DNA of 12,595 nt from NCBI GenBank assembly GCA_026999335.1, contig JALTPW010000264.1, positions 1 through 12,595 of the forward strand, given 5' to 3'. A model generated the notes under the pieces. That model had not been told where the DNA came from and ran no database searches. It saw only the letters and a program-made list of their open reading frames with translations. The position numbers and the translations under genes were made by a program. Below are positions 1 through 6,799 of the stretch, in pieces; within the stretch, counting starts at the first letter, position 1, and the number at the start of each line of letters is the position of its first letter. The DNA comes from Chromatiales bacterium. GTDB taxonomy: Bacteria > Pseudomonadota > Gammaproteobacteria > SZUA-152.

Positions 1-1406
1 GTCTCAAGTGTGGGAAATTGCGGATAGTCATTATTGCCGATGACCAGTGCGAAGTAGCGCCCAAAATTAACGCCTTTAGCCGCCATGCCAATCCGGGAAA
101 GACTGTCCCCTTGCGCAGCCATGCGACGGGCAGGCTCCATGACAAAAGAGAAACTGGCCGTCCGGTTTTGCTTATCGGTGGCCAATATCGAGATTTCTGC
201 CTTGCTCTCAACCGGTACGTTTGTCTGAAAAATGCCATCCCCATCGAGGGATAACGATTCGCCATTTATGGATGCCCGTTTCAACCCTGCCGGAGCCGTA
301 ATCCTCCCTTTGATGCTGCGCACTTTATTACCCGGGGGAACCCGCACCACCGGCCCGCTACCCCGGGTCACCACAATCACGGGGTCAAATACCTCAATGG
401 AGGGGCCAGCGATATCCTGCATCGCCAGCATTTGCCGCTGGGTCGTCAGATTGCCTGCCTGTCGCGTCACCTGCGTCCGCACCTGCAACATCTGCGACTG
501 TAGCGCGACAACCGCGGCCTGCGTTTGAGCAATACGTTTTTGTTGTGCGGCATAGGCCACCTTCAGCTCTTTCAGACGCGCATCATTTTCCTTGTCCTGT
601 GTCATTTTATTATTCAGCTGTGCAAGTTGTTGCCTAGCCTCATGCAACGTATCTTCACGTTGCTGTAGCTGTTTCTCCATATCAGTGACGGCGGTGGACA
701 AATTTTCCACTTGCTGCTCCCGCCGCTGTATTTCCTGTCGCAGCACTTCGGTTTGTTCCTGTGCCAGCGTGGATGCCTTGACCTCGATATTAGAGGAATA
801 ATCAAGATGATCGTCCTCAATGCCCGACGCGAGCCGATACCAGTTCAATGCTTTAAGCATGTCCCGGGGAACACCCAGGCCTTTTTCATACAAATAGCCC
901 AGATTGATTTGCGCACGCGAGAAATTTTGTTCTGCCGCCCGCGAATACCAGGCGAAGGCCATTTTGTAATCTGCCGGTAAACCCAAGCCCTTTTCATAAA
1001 TCTCGCCCACATAGGTTTGTGCCTCGGCATTACCTTGTTTTGCCTGTTCTAACCAGGTTTGCAGTGCGGTACGATAGTCGGCTCGGTCGTAAGCAACATA
1101 TTCACCGCCACGTATTTCACAATCCAGCGCCGTGGTTTTTATCGGTCTGCGGGCGGCCAGGTAGGTCATTTGCGCGCCCAGTTTTCGCACCTGCGGGGGC
1201 AGCAGACAATCGACAGGCAGGAATTTGTCCGGCGATACTTTTGCAGCGTCTCCCTCGGCCTGCGATGCGCTATCAGACCCGTTCAATCCTGCCGCGCAAC
1301 CGACAATCAGTGTGACGGCGAACGCCATTATGCCGCGCCGTAAGAATTTCAGGGAAAAACCCGTGTACATAGTATTTTCCTGCATATCCTTGCGGGGATG
1401 TTTCAT
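1..1406 (-). CDS. Caspase-like (peptidase C14) lipoprotein with Sel1 repeats, 3' end cut by window edge
   Basis: The frame is open from an ATG at 1406 to base 1, about 468 residues with no stop. Residues 17-37 look like a lipoprotein signal: basic K20/R23/R24, a hydrophobic run, then the lipobox LIVGC with Cys37. Residues about 125-196 form two Sel1-type repeats (GEIYEKGLGLPADYKMAFAWY and a similar second copy with LGYLYEKGLGVPRD). Residues about 208-333 are Gln/Glu/Lys-rich heptad-like sequence, probably a coiled coil. Residues 334-430 look like a beta-strand domain. Residues 451-461, YFALVIGNNDY, match the first strand of bacterial caspase-like domains; the catalytic His and Cys would lie beyond the edge, so activity cannot be judged. 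The start overlaps the kinase stop (ATGA) and has GAGGA six bases upstream; ATG 1370 (AGGA upstream, Cys at residue 25) is an alternative. Probably a lipid-anchored envelope protein co-translated with the kinase. Substrate and role are unknown. Confidence 0.8.
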   Translation of the reverse strand, partial: MKHPRKDMQENTMYTGFSLKFLRRGIMAFAVTLIVGCAAGLNGSDSASQAEGDAAKVSPDKFLPVDCLLPPQVRKLGAQMTYLAARRPIKTTALDCEIRGGEYVAYDRADYRTALQTWLEQAKQGNAEAQTYVGEIYEKGLGLPADYKMAFAWYSRAAEQNFSRAQINLGYLYEKGLGVPRDMLKALNWYRLASGIEDDHLDYSSNIEVKASTLAQEQTEVLRQEIQRREQQVENLSTAVTDMEKQLQQREDTLHEARQQLAQLNNKMTQDKENDARLKELKVAYAAQQKRIAQTQAAVVALQSQMLQVRTQVTRQAGNLTTQRQMLAMQDIAGPSIEVFDPVIVVTRGSGPVVRVPPGNKVRSIKGRITAPAGLKRASINGESLSLDGDGIFQTNVPVESKAEISILATDKQNRTASFSFVMEPARRMAAQGDSLSRIGMAAKGVNFGRYFALVIGNNDYPQFPTLE

Positions 1407-2989
1407 GGCTTTTCCTCGGTAAGCTGTTGTTTCATTTTTAGTAGTTTTTTGTCTCGCGGGTAGATCTTCAGCCCGCTGTCAATCAATTTCCCGGCCCGGC
1501 GCCGCTCGCCGTCACTCAGTGCCGACTCGGCGGCTTGTGCCAGTCTGTCCAATACGGTTTTCAGCCCCTGAATTGCCCGGCGGTTATAGGGGTGTATGCT
1601 AAGCGCTTGGTTGTAAACATCAAGTGCATTTGCACCCGCAGGAGAAATCAGGCGCCCGACCATCATATGCACCTCGGCGATTTCCAGCAGCTGCTCAACC
1701 CGGTTTCTGTCCGCCTCAGCCAGCTCAGCCGCAGGCGGTGGATTTTCAAACAGGCTGGGGGCGACAATTTGCGGGGGCTGTAGCCAGAAAAAAAGACTCA
1801 CGGCAACCGCCGTCAGTGCCGTGCCGACGGCCAGCCAATAGCGGCGATCAACCTTTTTTGGCAACAGGGCTTCGAGAAACGCCTCGGCGGAGAGGGTTCT
1901 GTCCTCTCGCTGCAGGGCCAATCCGCCCAGCAGCCCCTTCCATTGCCGATCCGTCAAGCCCGGAATGCGTTCCGGCTTCAGGTTTTGGCGTAGCACATCC
2001 GTCGCCGACAATTCGTCGAACGGATGTTTCCCTGCCAGCAGCTTGTAGGCAATAATCGCCAACGCATAGATATCATCGCGAGGGTCTGGCGGCATGCTGC
2101 GGAGCATTTCCAGGCTGGCATAGGGTGGCGTCAGCGCGATCATGCCGTCAAATAATCCGGGGGCACCACTCGCCTTATTGCCCGAAGTCAGTACGGCACG
2201 GGCAATGCCAAAATCCAAGATCTTTGTCGTGCCATCCTCCGTAATGAAAACATTGCCGGGTTTCAGGTCGAAATGCACAATACCCCGCTTGTGGGCATAG
2301 GCCAGCCCTTGTACGATGTCGGAGATGATCGCAAGGCGCTCGCTAATATCGGCAGATGCATCCTGCCCGGATGCCGGGGCTCCTTTGCCAGCCATGTACT
2401 CGCCCAGGGACTGCCCGGCGAGTAATTCCATCGTCATGTAAACAATTTCACCATCCCGATCAAAATCATAGACCGTCACAACATTGGGATGGGCCAGTTC
2501 CTGCGCCTTTGTGCATTCCTGCTGCAACATGCGCAACGCATTGGGCAGGTGCTGGACATTCTTCGACAGCAGCTTGATCGCAATCCGCGAGTCGGAATCC
2601 CCCAGTTCCTCTTTACGCAAATCCCGCGCAGCATAGACGATGCCCATGCCGCCTTGTCCGAGCATATATTCGAGACGAAACCGGTTATTGATCAGCCCTC
2701 CTGGAACCGCCTCACCAGCATGTGCCGAAACCGATGGATTTGCCGGCCGGGTATGCTGATGAAAAGCCCGGGTCTTCTCCGCTTCTATGTCCACCTGCGG
2801 ATCCACCTCATCGACGTGCGATGAAACCGGTGGATTTACCGGCGGGGAAGACCGATGAGCATGAGCAACCCGGGTCTTGTCATTTTCTTCCATGCCCAGT
2901 TGCGAATCCATCTCATCGACGTGCGATGAAACCGATGGATTCGTCGGCGGGACAGGTCGGCGGGAAACCCGGGTCTTGTCATCTTCCAT
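1403..2989 (-). CDS. Membrane-anchored Ser/Thr protein kinase (PknB-like), with N-terminal DKTR repeats
   Basis: 528 residues. Residues 1-92 are a low-complexity Pro/Ser/Asp-rich region with three imperfect repeats, each carrying a KTR motif (Thr6, Thr39, Thr73). The kinase domain spans about 104-377: glycine loop GQGGMG (111-116), AIK lysine (Lys139), probable C-helix Glu158, catalytic loop HFDLKPGN (Asp241, Asn246), DFG (259-261), SLE in place of APE (292-294), and DPRDDIYAL. All residues for ATP and metal binding are present, but the loop is HFD rather than HRD (a non-RD kinase). Residues about 384-403 are one hydrophobic membrane span, so the kinase domain should be cytoplasmic. The remaining ~125 residues are helical, perhaps TPR-like (AEVHMMVGRLISP, YNQALSIHPYNRRAIQ), on the far side of the membrane. 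It is the first gene of the pair and ends inside the start of the caspase-like gene. No clear Shine-Dalgarno is seen. Its phosphorylation targets are unknown; the N-terminal threonines are candidate autophosphorylation sites (inference). Confidence 0.92.
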   Translation of the reverse strand: MEDDKTRVSRRPVPPTNPSVSSHVDEMDSQLGMEENDKTRVAHAHRSSPPVNPPVSSHVDEVDPQVDIEAEKTRAFHQHTRPANPSVSAHAGEAVPGGLINNRFRLEYMLGQGGMGIVYAARDLRKEELGDSDSRIAIKLLSKNVQHLPNALRMLQQECTKAQELAHPNVVTVYDFDRDGEIVYMTMELLAGQSLGEYMAGKGAPASGQDASADISERLAIISDIVQGLAYAHKRGIVHFDLKPGNVFITEDGTTKILDFGIARAVLTSGNKASGAPGLFDGMIALTPPYASLEMLRSMPPDPRDDIYALAIIAYKLLAGKHPFDELSATDVLRQNLKPERIPGLTDRQWKGLLGGLALQREDRTLSAEAFLEALLPKKVDRRYWLAVGTALTAVAVSLFFWLQPPQIVAPSLFENPPPAAELAEADRNRVEQLLEIAEVHMMVGRLISPAGANALDVYNQALSIHPYNRRAIQGLKTVLDRLAQAAESALSDGERRRAGKLIDSGLKIYPRDKKLLKMKQQLTEEKP

Positions 2990-3013
2990 GTCTACTTGCG
3001 GCCCTCATGACTA
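2714..3013 (-). repeat. Imperfect tandem repeat at the 5' end of the kinase gene (three coding copies and a decayed one)
   Basis: In the coding sense, units of roughly 96-105 bp encode [D/E]KTR[V/A], a Pro-rich linker, then NP[S/P]VS[S/A]H and a DExDxQ-type acidic tail. The KTR threonines are 33 and 34 residues apart; the SSHVDE blocks start at residues 21, 56 and 88. The plus-strand string tcatcgacgtgcgatgaaac occurs at 2808 and again at 2913. Homology continues upstream of the ATG: codons for G-P-Q-V-D precede it and match PQVD at residues 64-67, and a GTC-ATGAGG stretch matches GTCGATGAGG of the intact unit with one base missing. An in-frame TGA at 3007-3005 separates this remnant from the gene. 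Confidence 0.75.
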
Positions 3014-3320
3014 ATTTACCGAAACAGGCATCCTGACATCTATAAATAATGATAAATGCCCCGCTCGGGGGGCCTCCTCAATGAGTTTGCGGGATTCAGC
3101 GGTATGCTGCACCGAAATACAGGTGGCAGACGGGGAAACCGATTCGCCTGTCCGCCCATTTTGCCACATTGCCCGAGTATTTTATCCACAATCTCCTCAG
3201 GAATCCCCGGAGGGGGCAATTTTTCGCTATAATGCGCTGCTTAGCTTGGCCGCCCACCACACAGCTGGTGAACTCAAGCGCCATGGCACATCCAATCAAA
3301 ACAGACAGTCCAACCTAACT
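2990..3320. other. Divergent intergenic region between the kinase gene and dxs
   Basis: 331 bp separate the two divergent genes. Next to the kinase start lies the decayed repeat copy described separately. Bases about 3036-3058 are AT-rich (tataaataatgataaat) and are the most likely place for a minus-strand promoter of the kinase operon, though I cannot assign -35 and -10 boxes. A short cccc-gctc-gggg palindrome follows at about 3060. The dxs promoter candidate is at 3228-3233. An 11-codon frame (3283-3318, MAHPIKTDSPT) ends two bases before the dxs ATG. I see no other gene here. Confidence 0.5.
3205..3233 (+). promoter_or_regulatory. Candidate sigma-70 promoter for dxs
   Basis: TATAAT at 3228-3233 is a perfect consensus -10 box, followed by GCGC, a GC-rich discriminator of the type often linked to growth-rate or stringent control in Proteobacteria. 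No good -35 hexamer sits 16-18 bp upstream (the area is CCCCGGAGGG), so an activator may be needed, or the box is chance. Transcription would start near 3240, giving a leader of about 80 bases. Confidence 0.45.
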
Positions 3321-5216
3321 ATGTCCGAGTTCCCCCTGCTGGAGCACATCAACGACGCCGACGATCTGCGCCTACTGACGCCAGATCAGCTCGCCCCTCT
3401 GGCCGACGAGCTGCGCGCATTTTTAATCCAGTCAGTGGGCCAGACCGGTGGACACCTGGCCTCGGGCCTGGGCACGGTGGAACTCACCATCGCCCTGCAT
3501 TACGTATTCAATACCCCCCACGACCGTTTGGTGTGGGACGTCGGCCATCAGAGCTACCCGCACAAAATCCTCACCGGCCGCCGTGAGCGCATGGATACCC
3601 TGCGTCAGCAGGGTGGCATCGCTGGCTTCCCCAAACGCGATGAAAGTCCCTACGATACCTTCGGCGTCGGTCATTCCAGCACCTCCATCAGTGCCGCCCT
3701 GGGCATGGCCCTGGCCGCCCGGCAAACCGATGAAAAACGCGAGGTGGTGGCGGTGATTGGTGACGGCGCCATGACCGCCGGTATGGCCTTCGAGGCGCTG
3801 AATCACGCCGGCAGCCTGGATGCCAACCTGCTGGTGGTACTCAACGACAACGACATGTCCATCTCCGCCAACGTCGGCGGACTATCCAACTACCTGGCGC
3901 GCATCCTCTCCGGCAAGCTCTACCTCACCGCCCGCGAGGGCTCGAAAAAAGTGCTCAGCACCATCCCCAGCATGTGGGAGCTGGCCAGACGCGCCGAAGA
4001 GCACATGAAAGGCATGGTGATCCCCGGCACCCTGTTCGAAGAACTCGGTTTCAACTATATCGGCCCCATCGATGGCCACGATCTCGACACCCTGATCAAG
4101 ACCCTGAGCAACCTCAAGTCACTGAAAGGCCCGCAGTTTCTGCATGTAGTCACCAAAAAGGGCAAGGGTTTCGCCCCGGCGGAAAAAAACCCCTGCGCCT
4201 TCCACGGCGTTGGCAGCTACGATCCGGATACCGGCGAGCCCCTGAGCCGCCCCGCTGGCGGCAGCGGCCCCACCTACACCCAGGTGTTCAGCGACTGGAT
4301 CTGCGATATGGCCGACGCCGACCCACGTCTCATCGGCATCACCCCCGCCATGCGCGAGGGCTCCGGGCTAGTGCGTTTTTCCGCAGAGTATGCCGACCGT
4401 TATCAGGACGTGGGTATCGCCGAACAACATGCGGTGACCCTCGCCGCCGGCATGGCCTGCGAGGGCCTCAAGCCGGTGGTGGCCATCTATTCCACCTTCC
4501 TGCAGCGCGCCTACGACCAACTCATCCATGACGTGGCGATGCAAAATCTGCCGATACTGTTCGCCATCGACCGCGCCGGTCTGGTGGGCGCCGACGGCCC
4601 CACCCACGCCGGCAATCTCGATCTCAGCTTCCTGCGCTGTGTACCCAATATGCTGGTCATGGCCCCTGCGGACGAGGCCGAATGCCGGCGGATGTTGAGC
4701 ACCGGTTTTCGCCACGATGGCCCCGCTGCAGTACGCTATCCACGCGGCTTCGGCCCCGGCACCCTTCCGGCGCAGGATCTCGACACCCTGCCCATCGGTC
4801 AGGCCGAACGACGCCGGGAAGGTACGGGGGTTGCCATCCTTGCTTTTGGCAGCATGGTCTCTCCCGCTGAACAGGCCGGGCAGGAAAGCGGCGCCACGGT
4901 GATCAACATGCGCTTCATCAAGCCCTTGGACGAAACCCTGATCCTGCAACTGGCAAAAACTCATGATGCCTTTGTCACCGTGGAGGAAAATGTCATCGCT
5001 GGTGGTGCCGGCAGTGCGGTGAGTGAATGTCTGGCTGCACATGGCATCAACCTGCCCATGATTCACCTCGGTCTACCCGACCGCTTCGTCGAGCACGGCG
5101 ACCATCAGCAGTTGCTCAGCGCCTGCGGGCTCGACGCCGCCGCTATCCGCCACGCCGTAGAATCCCTGCTGGCGGGTAACGGTTGCCAAGCCTCGCGCAA
5201 TAACATAGCATCTTGA
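3321..5216 (+). CDS. dxs: 1-deoxy-D-xylulose-5-phosphate synthase
   Basis: 631 residues, close to the 620 of E. coli Dxs, and similar over the whole length. It is the cytoplasmic thiamine-diphosphate enzyme that condenses pyruvate with glyceraldehyde-3-phosphate to DXP, the entry to the MEP isoprenoid pathway and a precursor of thiamine and pyridoxal. Visible motifs: GGHLASGLGTVELT with His45; the ThDP/Mg motif GDGAMTAGMAF at 147 with NDN at 175-177; GTLFEELGFNYIGPIDGHD; and GIAEQHAVTLAAG, where Glu368 is the cofactor-activating glutamate. The C-terminal transketolase domain ends in GLPDRFVEHG and a LGLDAAAI-like segment. ATG 3321 is chosen because MSEFPLLEHI lines up with the usual N-terminus; the frame is open 240 bases further upstream, but that part contains the promoter-like sequence and is not Dxs-like. 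There is no Shine-Dalgarno sequence before it. queD follows after 57 bp. Confidence 0.97.
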   Translation: MSEFPLLEHINDADDLRLLTPDQLAPLADELRAFLIQSVGQTGGHLASGLGTVELTIALHYVFNTPHDRLVWDVGHQSYPHKILTGRRERMDTLRQQGGIAGFPKRDESPYDTFGVGHSSTSISAALGMALAARQTDEKREVVAVIGDGAMTAGMAFEALNHAGSLDANLLVVLNDNDMSISANVGGLSNYLARILSGKLYLTAREGSKKVLSTIPSMWELARRAEEHMKGMVIPGTLFEELGFNYIGPIDGHDLDTLIKTLSNLKSLKGPQFLHVVTKKGKGFAPAEKNPCAFHGVGSYDPDTGEPLSRPAGGSGPTYTQVFSDWICDMADADPRLIGITPAMREGSGLVRFSAEYADRYQDVGIAEQHAVTLAAGMACEGLKPVVAIYSTFLQRAYDQLIHDVAMQNLPILFAIDRAGLVGADGPTHAGNLDLSFLRCVPNMLVMAPADEAECRRMLSTGFRHDGPAAVRYPRGFGPGTLPAQDLDTLPIGQAERRREGTGVAILAFGSMVSPAEQAGQESGATVINMRFIKPLDETLILQLAKTHDAFVTVEENVIAGGAGSAVSECLAAHGINLPMIHLGLPDRFVEHGDHQQLLSACGLDAAAIRHAVESLLAGNGCQASRNNIAS

Positions 5217-5273
5217 TCGGTTTTAGCCGCTCCGCGACACGACACCTCGACCCATTACTCATTACAATCCGCC

Positions 5274-5657
5274 ATGACCTCTACGTATTCTCTCAACGTC
5301 GTCAGTGACTTCGCCTCCGCCCACACCCTGCGTGACTACCCCGGCGCCTGCTCACGCATGCACGGACATAACTGGAAAGTGGAGGCCGAGGTAGAAGCCA
5401 GCCAGCTGGATGAAGTGGGCATGGCAGTGGATTTCAAAGTCATCCGCCAAGCGGTAAAAAAACTCACGGATCGACTTGACCACTACTACCTGAACGAGAT
5501 TCCGCCCTTCGACGAGATCAACCCCACGGCGGAAAACCTCGCCGCCTATTTATACCGGGGACTGTCGGAGATACTGAATGATGGGCGCATCCGCGTGCGG
5601 GCCATCACCCTGTGGGAAACCGAGCGGGCCTGCGTGCGTTATAGCGAAGACGCCTGA
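5274..5657 (+). CDS. queD: 6-carboxy-5,6,7,8-tetrahydropterin synthase (QueD/PTPS family)
   Basis: 127 residues, the usual size of QueD. The enzyme turns 7,8-dihydroneopterin triphosphate into 6-carboxytetrahydropterin, the first dedicated step to 7-deazaguanines (queuosine). Zinc ligands are visible as His17 (SAHTL) and His30/His32 (MHGH). Cys26 is in the position of the catalytic cysteine of E. coli QueD (CGRLHGH there, CSRMHGH here), and Asp69-His70 (RLDHYYLNEI) and Glu115 (WETERAC) complete the expected set. The presence of the Cys argues against the PTPS-III folate variant, which has Glu there (family knowledge). Its substrate would be made by FolE2, encoded next. The start ATG follows a CATTAC direct repeat and has no obvious Shine-Dalgarno. 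The closest family alternative is 6-pyruvoyl-tetrahydropterin synthase. Confidence 0.88.
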   Translation: MTSTYSLNVVSDFASAHTLRDYPGACSRMHGHNWKVEAEVEASQLDEVGMAVDFKVIRQAVKKLTDRLDHYYLNEIPPFDEINPTAENLAAYLYRGLSEILNDGRIRVRAITLWETERACVRYSEDA

Positions 5658-5666
5658 AAGATTGAT

Positions 5667-5809
5667 TTGCCACACAGAACACAGAAAAAGACAGCTCTCG
5701 CAGAACGACCAAGAGTGTAAAGAGTAAGAAACATGTTGACTCTTTACATCCTTTAGACGCCTTCACGGGAAAAAGATTTTTCTCTGAGCCCTTCGTGTCT
5801 CTGTGGTAA
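5667..5809. repeat. Palindromic AT-rich interspersed-type repeat between queD and folE2
   Basis: The left end (5667-5691, TTGCCACACAGAACACAGAAAAA) and the reverse complement of the right end (5775-5809, TTACCACAGAGACACGAAGG...CAGAGAAAAA) are imperfect copies of one sequence, so the segment has inverted ends about 140 bp apart. Inside is a perfect 10-bp inverted repeat, TGTAAAGAGT (5716-5725) and ACTCTTTACA (5739-5748), with a 13-base loop and no T-tract after it. The right arm, with ctctgtggt, resembles dispersed repeats I recall from many bacterial genomes; I could not check copy number. Confidence 0.55.
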
Positions 5810-5847
5810 AAGACAAGAAACGAACAGAAAACCAAAGGAAGCAAGCC

Positions 5848-6651
5848 GTGACCGAAACAACCACCGGCACCGCCATCGAAGACGTACAAAGCTCCGCAGA
5901 TACCCGCCGCATGCCCATCAATAAGGTCGGCATCAAGGATATCCGCCACCCGGTGCGGGTACGTGACCGCTCCGGTGGTGACCAGCACACCATCGCCAAT
6001 TTCAATATGTACGTGAATCTGCCGCACAACTTCAAGGGCACGCACATGTCACGTTTCGTAGAGATACTCAACGAGCACGAGCGTGAGATTTCGGTGCAAT
6101 CCTTCAAGCACATGTTGAAAGAAATGACCGCGCGCCTGGAAGCCGAGTCCGGCCATATCGAAATGAGTTTCCCCTATTTCGTCTGCAAGGTGGCGCCGGT
6201 CTCCGGCGTCAAGAGCCTGATGGACTACGACGTATCCCTGACCGGCGAGATCAGTAACGGCAAACACCAAACCACGCTAAAAGTGGTAGTGCCGGTCACC
6301 AGCCTTTGCCCCTGCTCAAAGAAAATTTCCGACTATGGCGCGCACAACCAGCGCTCGCACGTTACGATCACCGTACGCACCTGTAAGTTCGTGTGGATCG
6401 AAGACATCATCGACGTCGTAGAGAAAGAAGCCTCCTGTGAGCTGTACGGTCTGCTAAAACGCCCGGATGAAAAAAGGGTCACCGAACGCGCCTACGAAAA
6501 CCCCAAATTCGTCGAAGACATCGTGCGCGACATCGCCGGACGCCTGAACACGGACGAACGTATTACCGCCTATTGCGTGGAATCGGAGAATTTTGAATCC
6601 ATCCACAATCACTCGGCCTATGCGCTGATCGAGAAGAATATGTCGGTGTGA
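5848..6651 (+). CDS. folE2: GTP cyclohydrolase I, FolE2 type
   Basis: 267 residues from a GTG start. FolE2 converts GTP to 7,8-dihydroneopterin triphosphate, the first step shared by folate and queuosine synthesis, and in the cytoplasm does the job of FolE without requiring zinc. Family marks: DIRHPVRVRDRSG at 31, NMYVNLPHNFKGTHMSRF ending at residue 70, and the signature LCPCSKKISDYGAHNQRSH with Cys154 and Cys156, plus the C-terminal NHSAYALIEK. GTG 5848 is chosen because AAAGGAA lies eight bases upstream and MTETTTGTAIEDVQ is a plausible N-terminus; the frame is open to an ATG at 5803, but that part reads through the right arm of the repeat. It follows queD, whose substrate it supplies, 190 bp downstream. 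FolE2 genes are often Zur-regulated; I did not find a convincing Zur operator here. Confidence 0.95.
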   Translation: MTETTTGTAIEDVQSSADTRRMPINKVGIKDIRHPVRVRDRSGGDQHTIANFNMYVNLPHNFKGTHMSRFVEILNEHEREISVQSFKHMLKEMTARLEAESGHIEMSFPYFVCKVAPVSGVKSLMDYDVSLTGEISNGKHQTTLKVVVPVTSLCPCSKKISDYGAHNQRSHVTITVRTCKFVWIEDIIDVVEKEASCELYGLLKRPDEKRVTERAYENPKFVEDIVRDIAGRLNTDERITAYCVESENFESIHNHSAYALIEKNMSV

Positions 6652-6799
6652 GGAAAACAACAGAGCTGAGCGACCCGGACTTGAAAAACCCGTTTCATCA
6701 TTGGACAAGGCCGAAAGTCGCATTTTAGTGTCGATTCTGCTAGAGTCGCGCCGCCTTTCCAGCCACGTTCAGCCATCCAGAGCCAGGACCAGAATTCCC

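Noticed and set aside
2714..3013. Repeat array as a possible CRISPR
   Set aside because: The units are in frame with a kinase gene, vary in length, are joined without unique spacers and encode a conserved peptide motif.
3060..3072. Short GC palindrome as a terminator
   Set aside because: Only four base pairs with no T-tract, and it lies between divergent genes where no transcript needs to end.
3081..3320. 80-residue N-terminal extension of dxs
   Set aside because: It contains the TATAAT box, has no similarity to Dxs, and the product from 3321 already has the normal length.
4368..5066. 232-codon minus-strand frame within dxs
   Set aside because: Antisense shadow of a GC-rich conserved gene; no recognisable product.
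5803..5847. Upstream ATG for folE2
   Set aside because: The extension translates the right arm of the repeat; the GTG at 5848 has a good ribosome site.
6701..6799. 33-residue extension of suhB
   Set aside because: MHPMLNIAVRAAR at 6800 matches the known SuhB N-terminus exactly.
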